Assembly (NCBI GenBank): GCA_002254395.1
Contig: NJDN01000005.1
Span: 1-15,502 of the forward strand
Reading direction: 5' to 3'
Origin: Candidatus Pacearchaeota archaeon ex4484_71
GTDB lineage: Archaea > Nanobdellota > Nanobdellia > Pacearchaeales > GW2011-AR1
Length of the DNA stretch: 15,502 nt
The translations under genes and the position numbers were made by a program. A model generated the notes under the pieces. That model saw only the letters and a list, made by a program, of their open reading frames with translations. It was not told where the DNA came from and did no database searches. Shown here piece after piece: positions 11,849 to 15,502 of the stretch. Within the stretch, counting starts at the first letter, position 1. Every line of letters begins with the position of its first letter.

Positions 11849-11854
11849 TTTAAA
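11849..11854 (-). promoter_or_regulatory. TATA box of the small membrane protein gene
   Basis: TTTAAA, read CTTTAAATA on the minus strand, centred 26.5 nt from the start codon at 11825. It predicts a leaderless mRNA. Confidence 0.6.
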
Positions 11855-11881
11855 GATATGTGTTTTGGACCTCTTTTTTCT

Positions 11882-11898
11882 ATTTATCGACGATAAAT
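11882..11898. promoter_or_regulatory. 17-nt perfect palindrome upstream of gyrB
   Basis: ATTTATCG and CGATAAAT are exact inverted repeats around a single central A. It ends 11 nt before the gyrB TATA box and lies 28 nt beyond the TATA of the divergent gene, the usual place for a dimeric activator or a repressor operator. No transcription factor is identified in the window. Confidence 0.5.
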
Positions 11899-11909
11899 CG
11901 CCAGAAAGC

Positions 11910-11917
11910 TTTATAAA
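11910..11917 (+). promoter_or_regulatory. TATA box of the gyrB operon
   Basis: TTTATAAA with AGAAAGC upstream as a candidate BRE. Initiation is expected near 11939, leaving a leader of about 60 nt before the ATG at 12000 that carries a hairpin and a GGTGA ribosome binding site (11986-11990). Confidence 0.65.
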
Positions 11918-11942
11918 CTCACTTGATTTTCTTTATCTGTGG

Positions 11943-11962
11943 TTAGGCAATTTCTTGTCTAA
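11943..11962 (+). promoter_or_regulatory. Hairpin at the start of the gyrB leader
   Basis: TTAGGCAA (11943-11950) pairs with TTGTCTAA (11955-11962) over 8 bp with one G-U pair and a UUUC loop. It would occupy about the first 25 nt of the mRNA. It is not followed by a T run, so it is not a terminator; mRNA protection or protein binding is possible. Confidence 0.4.
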
Positions 11963-11999
11963 AAGTTAGCAAAATATTACAAAGTTGGTGAAATATAAG

Positions 12000-13880
12000 A
12001 TGGCAGAATATAAAGCAGATTCAATAAAAGTATTGGAAGGTCTTGAGGGTGTTAGGAAAAGACCTGCGATGTACATTGGGAGTACAGGTAAGGAAGGATT
12101 ACATCATCTTGTTTATGAGGTCTTAGATAATTCTGTTGATGAGGCTATGGCGGGGTTCTGCAAAAAGATAACTGTTGTATTGGAGAGTGATGGTTCGGCA
12201 ACAATAGAAGATGACGGAAGAGGGATTCCTGTGGATATCCATCCTAAATTTAAAATTCCCGCTGCGCAAGTCGCGTTAACAAAACTCCATGCGGGAGGAA
12301 AATTTGATAAAGGGAGTTATGCTATCTCCGGAGGTTTACACGGTGTGGGAGTTTCTTGTGTGAATGCCCTTTCAGAGAAATTACTACTTGCCATCAAACG
12401 AGATGGAAAAATTTATCAGCAGGAGTATTCGAGAGGAAACCCAAAAACAAAGTTGAAAGTTATAGGGAAGACTTCTAAAAACGATACGGGTACTAAGATT
12501 CAATTTTGGCCGGATGAAGAAATCTTTTCAGTTTTAAATTTTGATTATAAAACTCTTGAAACTCGGTTTAGGGAAGTTGCGTTTTTGAATGCAGGATTAA
12601 AGATTAGCTTGGAAGATAAGAACAAGAAAAAGAAAGACGAATTTTTTGCATCTGGAGGACTTGTCGAATTTGTAAAATGGGTGAATAAATCAAAGGATGT
12701 TTTGTATCAAAAACCAATTTATTTTAAGAATGAGGTTAAAGGAATAATAATAGAAGTTGCAATCCAATATAATTCTAGTTATCAGGAAAATATTTTTGGT
12801 TTTGTGAATACAATAAATACTGTCGAAGGGGGAACGCATGTTTCGGGTTTCAAGACGGCACTTACTCGGGTGATAAATGATTATGTTAAAAAGAAAGGGA
12901 TGTTAAAAAACGGTTCTCTGTCTGGAGACGATGTTAGAGAAGGATTAAGCGTGATTTTAAGTTTAAAGATCCCAAACCCCCAATTCGAAGGACAGACAAA
13001 AACTAAATTGGGCAACTCAGATGTTAAGGGGTATGTTGATTCTCTTGTCAGCTCTGCGCTTTCAGAATATTTTGAGGAGAACCCAGCTGTTGCAAAGAAA
13101 ATTGCATCAAAGGCTATAGATTCCGCAAAGGCGAGACTTGCAGCGAAGAAAGCTAAAGATTTAGTTCGGAGGAAGAATGCTTTTTCTATTGGAGGCTTGC
13201 CAGGTAAGTTGGCGGATTGTTCTAGTAAAAAAACAGAGGAGTCGGAATTGTATCTCGTGGAGGGAGAATCAGCAGGGGGGTCCGCAAAGATGGCCCGGAA
13301 TAAAGAGCATCAAGCAATCTTGAGTCTTAAAGGAAAGATTCTAAATGTAGAAAAAGCAAATCCCTCGAAGGCGCTGTCTAGTGAGGAAATTGCAAATATG
13401 ATTACGGCTATAGGTACTGGTGTTGGAGCGGAGTTTGATATAAAGAAACTGAGATACAATAAGATAATAATAATGACAGATGCAGACGTTGATGGAGAAC
13501 ACATAAAGACTCTTCTTTTGACTTTCTTCTTTAGATTTATGAAAGATCTTATTGAGGAAGGGCATGTTTATGTTGCTATGCCCCCCCTTTACAGAATAAG
13601 AAAGAAAAAAGATCATTATGTTTATTCCGATGAAGAGCTCAAGAAAGAATCTGCTGGGGCGAGTAATCTCAATGTAACCCGGTTCAAAGGTCTCGGAGAG
13701 ATGAGTTCAGATCAGTTATGGGATACTACAATGAATCCCAAAACCAGGAAGATTAAAAGAATTTATATCGAAGATGCTGTTGAAGCAGATAGGGTTTTTT
13801 CAATGTTAATGGGAGATAACGTTTCTGCAAGAAAAGAATTCATTCAAGAAAATGCGCATCAAGCGGAGTTGGATGTATAA
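12000..13880 (+). CDS. gyrB: DNA gyrase subunit B (type IIA topoisomerase ATPase)
   Basis: A 626-residue subunit that binds and hydrolyses ATP and carries the Toprim part of the DNA cleavage centre. GHKL motifs are present (DNSVDEA near residue 45, DDGRGIP near 73, GGLHGVGVS near 115) with the QTK loop ('EGQTKTKLGN' near 333). Toprim motifs follow ('LVEGESAGGSA', 'KGKILNVEKA', 'DADVDGEHI'), and the C terminus has 'RFKGLGEMSSDQLWDTTMNP'. The length is that of short GyrB without the ~165-residue insert of enterobacteria. The ATG at 12000 is chosen since MAEYKADSIKVLEGLEGVRKRP is the canonical start; TTG (11985) and GTG (11988) lie just upstream in frame. Archaeal gyrase is generally regarded as acquired from bacteria. 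Confidence 0.97.
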   Translation: MAEYKADSIKVLEGLEGVRKRPAMYIGSTGKEGLHHLVYEVLDNSVDEAMAGFCKKITVVLESDGSATIEDDGRGIPVDIHPKFKIPAAQVALTKLHAGGKFDKGSYAISGGLHGVGVSCVNALSEKLLLAIKRDGKIYQQEYSRGNPKTKLKVIGKTSKNDTGTKIQFWPDEEIFSVLNFDYKTLETRFREVAFLNAGLKISLEDKNKKKKDEFFASGGLVEFVKWVNKSKDVLYQKPIYFKNEVKGIIIEVAIQYNSSYQENIFGFVNTINTVEGGTHVSGFKTALTRVINDYVKKKGMLKNGSLSGDDVREGLSVILSLKIPNPQFEGQTKTKLGNSDVKGYVDSLVSSALSEYFEENPAVAKKIASKAIDSAKARLAAKKAKDLVRRKNAFSIGGLPGKLADCSSKKTEESELYLVEGESAGGSAKMARNKEHQAILSLKGKILNVEKANPSKALSSEEIANMITAIGTGVGAEFDIKKLRYNKIIIMTDADVDGEHIKTLLLTFFFRFMKDLIEEGHVYVAMPPLYRIRKKKDHYVYSDEELKKESAGASNLNVTRFKGLGEMSSDQLWDTTMNPKTRKIKRIYIEDAVEADRVFSMLMGDNVSARKEFIQENAHQAELDV

Positions 13881-13882
13881 GA

Positions 13883-13951
13883 ATGAAAATGTTTAATAAA
13901 AAAATGGATAAGGCGTTAAACTTGAATGCCTCTTGGAAGGGGGTTGATTAG
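13883..13951 (+). CDS. Possible 22-residue small ORF after gyrB
   Basis: An ATG two bases after the gyrB stop opens a frame of 22 codons (KMFNKKMDKALNLNASWKGV-type, basic) that ends in TAG one base before the next ATG at 13953. It fills the gap almost exactly. There is no clear ribosome binding site and chance is a fair explanation; it is listed because the spacing resembles the rest of the operon. Confidence 0.22.
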   Translation: MKMFNKKMDKALNLNASWKGVD

Positions 13952-13952
13952 C

Positions 13953-14360
13953 ATGGCGAAGATCTTTATTGGACAAGCTGTGACTGGTGAGGACAGGAAT
14001 GTTCTTAGAGAGGAGTGCACGCAAATCGTTAAAGAGTTTGAAAATAGTGGTGAGAGCGTTTATTGTACTGTTTTGGAAGGAAAAGATTTTGAGGGGAGCT
14101 CGAATAGAACTAAGATGGAATCTGCGTTTAAGGAAATTGATGACTCTGATCTCTTTTTTGTGATATTGAGGAGTGAGAGGAGGAGTGAAGGAATGTTGAT
14201 GGAAGTAGGATATGCTTTTTCTCGTGGGAAGAGAATAGTTATTGCGATAAAGAAAGGTGTAGAAAATACATACCTCCCGGAAATGGGGGATAAAACTTTG
14301 TATTTTGAAGATATAGGAGATCTTTTGAATAAAATAAAGAATGGAGAGTATAATGGCTAA
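13953..14360 (+). CDS. Nucleoside 2-deoxyribosyltransferase-like protein
   Basis: A 135-residue single-domain protein with a Rossmann-like start (AKIFIGQAVTGEDR), the 'EIDDSDLFFVIL' strand with paired aspartates near residues 63-66, and 'SEGMLMEVGYAFSRGKRIVIA', in which E84 sits at the catalytic glutamate position of the NDT family. Such enzymes transfer or hydrolyse deoxyribose from nucleosides or nucleotides; the DNPH1-like hydrolases share the pattern. The substrate cannot be read from the sequence. The ATG at 13953 is preceded by GGAAGGGGG; an in-frame ATG at 13926 would add nine residues. The 3' end overlaps the zinc-ribbon gene by 8 nt, inside the gyrase operon. Confidence 0.75.
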   Translation: MAKIFIGQAVTGEDRNVLREECTQIVKEFENSGESVYCTVLEGKDFEGSSNRTKMESAFKEIDDSDLFFVILRSERRSEGMLMEVGYAFSRGKRIVIAIKKGVENTYLPEMGDKTLYFEDIGDLLNKIKNGEYNG

Positions 14361-14658
14361 AAAATCTAAGGTTAAAACTCCAGATTGGATTTTAGAAGGA
14401 TATGACAGTCCGGAGGAGTATAATAAAGCGAAAGGGATAAAGACAACAAAGAAGTCGGGCAAAACTTTTAAGTTAAGAATTTGTCCGAAGTGTGGAAGTG
14501 ATGAGGTTCAGGTTGTTATCGGGGGCGAAGAAGGAAAGGGGGCAAAAGGTTGGGAGTGTAAGAAATGTGGATGGAAGGGAAAGAATGTAGATGAAAAGGA
14601 ACTAAGCGAAGAAGAGTTTATGGAATATCTAGACAAAAAGGGGGAAAAAGTAGCATAA
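14353..14658 (+). CDS. Zinc-ribbon protein
   Basis: A 101-residue protein. C44-P-K-C47 and C69-K-K-C72 form a rubredoxin-like zinc ribbon ('RICPKCGSDEV', 'WECKKCGWKGK'). The N-terminal ~35 residues are basic and resemble a short linear region ('TPDWILEGYDSPEEYNKAKG'). The C terminus is acidic ('KELSEEEFMEYLDKKGEK'). The ATG at 14353 has GGAGAG at 14343-14348; an in-frame ATG at 14341 is the alternative. It overlaps the preceding gene by 8 nt and the next ATG in TAATG. A nucleic-acid or protein-binding role is likely; the exact family is not recognised. Confidence 0.8.
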   Translation: MAKKSKVKTPDWILEGYDSPEEYNKAKGIKTTKKSGKTFKLRICPKCGSDEVQVVIGGEEGKGAKGWECKKCGWKGKNVDEKELSEEEFMEYLDKKGEKVA

Positions 14659-14862
14659 TGGAAGAAGAAAAACAAAACATCTTTTGATGTGGACGAAGAG
14701 AATGAATTTGTAATTCACTACGAGTCTGCAGGGGATGTTGAAGAGCCGAGCGAAGAAGTTGGGGAACAAAAAGAAGAGGAAAATAAAAAGGAAGTAAAAG
14801 AATCCCATAGTGAAGAAAATCCTCAAGAGATTCCTACGCTAGAGGGTATAGAAAGGCAATAA
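14658..14862 (+). CDS. Acidic small protein, possibly requiring a +1 frameshift
   Basis: The ATG at 14658 overlaps the zinc-ribbon stop as TAATG and has a GGGGG run upstream. It reads nine codons (MEEEKQNIF) to a TGA at 14685-14687. Skipping the single T at 14685 opens a 58-codon frame (DVDEENEFVIHYESAG onward, very rich in Glu) that ends at TAA 14860-14862, one base before gyrA. The joint product would be 67 residues, strongly acidic and probably disordered. Without a shift the frame could start at GTG 14689 (57 residues). Explanations are a +1 frameshift at UUU-UGA, a base error in the T run, a broken gene or the GTG start. Function unknown. Confidence 0.45.
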
Positions 14863-14863
14863 A

Positions 14864-15502
14864 ATGGAAGAAAAAGAAAATAAGACAGAGAAAAAAGTAT
14901 CGTTAGATGTGAAAGGAGTTATAAATAGCGAAGTAAGTGGGGAGATGAAGAAAGCATACTTAGATTATGCTATGAGTGTAATAGTTTCTCGTGCAATTCC
15001 TGCTATTGAAGATGGCTTGAAGCCGGTTCAGAGGAGAATTCTTTATTCTATGAACGCTATGGGGTTGAAGCCAAATACTCCCACTAAAAAATCTGCAAGG
15101 ATTGTAGGAGATGTTATTGGTAAATTTCATCCTCATGGGGATACTGCGGTTTATGATGCAATGGTTAGGATGGCACAAGATTTCTCTCTTAGGTATCCTC
15201 TTGTTTATGGTCAAGGAAACTTTGGATCTATAGATGGAGACCCTCCCGCGGCTTATAGGTATACTGAAGCCAAACTGCAGAAGATTTCTCAGGAATTAAT
15301 ATCTGATATAGAGAAAGATACTGTTGAATTTGTTGCTAATTTCGATAATTCTTTGAAAGAGCCTTTGTTGTTGCCAGGTAAATTGCCTACTTTATTATTG
15401 AATGGTGCTACGGGAATAGCTGTGGGGATGGCAACCAATATCCCCCCTCACAATTTAACGGAGGTTTGTGACGCAATTAATTTGTTTGTTGATAATCCGA
15501 GC
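14864..15502 (+). CDS. gyrA: DNA gyrase subunit A, N-terminal part (cut by window end)
   Basis: The first 213 residues of the breakage-reunion subunit; the frame is open to the last base. After a charged N terminus of about 30 residues come 'YLDYAMSVIVSRAIPAIEDG' (31-51), 'GLKPVQRRILYSM', 'VGDVIGKFHPHGDTAVYDAM', 'PLVYGQGNFGSIDGDPPAAY' and the catalytic tyrosine Y133 in RYTEAKL. Thr94 stands at the position of E. coli Ser83 in the quinolone-resistance region and Asp98 at that of Asp87. The gene begins 1 nt after the acidic ORF, so it is the distal gene of the gyrB operon. Confidence 0.96.
   Translation, partial: MEEKENKTEKKVSLDVKGVINSEVSGEMKKAYLDYAMSVIVSRAIPAIEDGLKPVQRRILYSMNAMGLKPNTPTKKSARIVGDVIGKFHPHGDTAVYDAMVRMAQDFSLRYPLVYGQGNFGSIDGDPPAAYRYTEAKLQKISQELISDIEKDTVEFVANFDNSLKEPLLLPGKLPTLLLNGATGIAVGMATNIPPHNLTEVCDAINLFVDNPS

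Noticed and set aside
13893..14462. Long minus-strand frame opposite the NDT-like gene
   Set aside because: It spans two overlapping plus-strand genes with recognisable motifs and proper starts; composition is typical of antisense.
12000..15502. Topoisomerase VI or ParE/ParC rather than gyrase
   Set aside because: GHKL, Toprim and GyrA motifs are of type IIA, and order and length fit GyrB/GyrA. The diagnostic GyrA C-terminal box lies outside the window, so ParC is not fully excluded for the partial gene.
1..15502. tRNA genes, mobile elements or phage genes
   Set aside because: The short gaps show no cloverleaf-like sequence with a GGTTCRA arm, no transposase or integrase motifs, and no terminal repeats; the metallopeptidase alone is not evidence of a prophage.

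Overview
The window is AT-rich, gene-dense archaeal DNA, most likely from a DPANN-type lineage (Woesearchaeota/Pacearchaeota-like). The archaeal assignment rests on the ribosomal proteins L7Ae, S28e and L24e, the tRNA-modification protein Kae1, an archaeal OBG/YchF-type GTPase with a C-terminal TGS domain, and a repeated TTTAAA or TTTATAAA box about 25 nt upstream of start codons. The DPANN suggestion is an inference from compact genes, bacterial-type gyrase, many small orphan proteins and the style of the secreted proteins. No rRNA, tRNA, CRISPR array, insertion sequence or prophage is visible. No gene-free gap exceeds about 175 nt.

Layout. (1) 1-5303: a block of six co-directional genes for secreted or membrane-anchored, sequon-rich surface proteins. 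Three of them share a C-terminal domain ending in a 'PAGxYxN...FK' signature. Two others are type I membrane proteins with lysine-rich cytoplasmic tails. (2) 5344-8348: a translation-associated GTPase, a eukaryote-like SET-domain methyltransferase, a DUF167 protein, a HExxH metallopeptidase, a DUF192 protein and a histone-H1-like lysine-rich protein made of KKKxx pentads. (3) 8394-10320: a dCMP-deaminase-like protein divergent from Kae1, then an orphan. (4) 10321-11478: L7Ae, S28e, an orphan and L24e, with a kink-turn in the L7Ae leader. (5) 11532-15502: a small membrane protein divergent from a gyrase operon that runs gyrB, a nucleoside-deoxyribosyltransferase-like gene, a zinc ribbon, an acidic ORF with a possible +1 frameshift, and gyrA (cut by the window end).

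The strongest regulatory observations are these. First, a textbook kink-turn with the same core as U4 snRNA lies at the predicted 5' end of the L7Ae mRNA. L7Ae is the protein that binds kink-turns, so autoregulation is likely. Second, two divergent gene pairs (SET/DUF167 and dCMP deaminase/Kae1) each share one palindromic TATA box placed at or within half a base of the midpoint between the two start codons, which implies bidirectional, leaderless promoters. Third, the gyrB promoter region holds a perfect 17-nt palindrome upstream of the TATA box and an 8-bp hairpin at the start of the leader.

Functional reading. The right-hand two thirds are core information processing (translation, tRNA t6A, DNA topology, nucleotide metabolism, chromatin-like proteins). 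The left third is a cell-surface assembly whose filament or adhesin role is inferred only from architecture.
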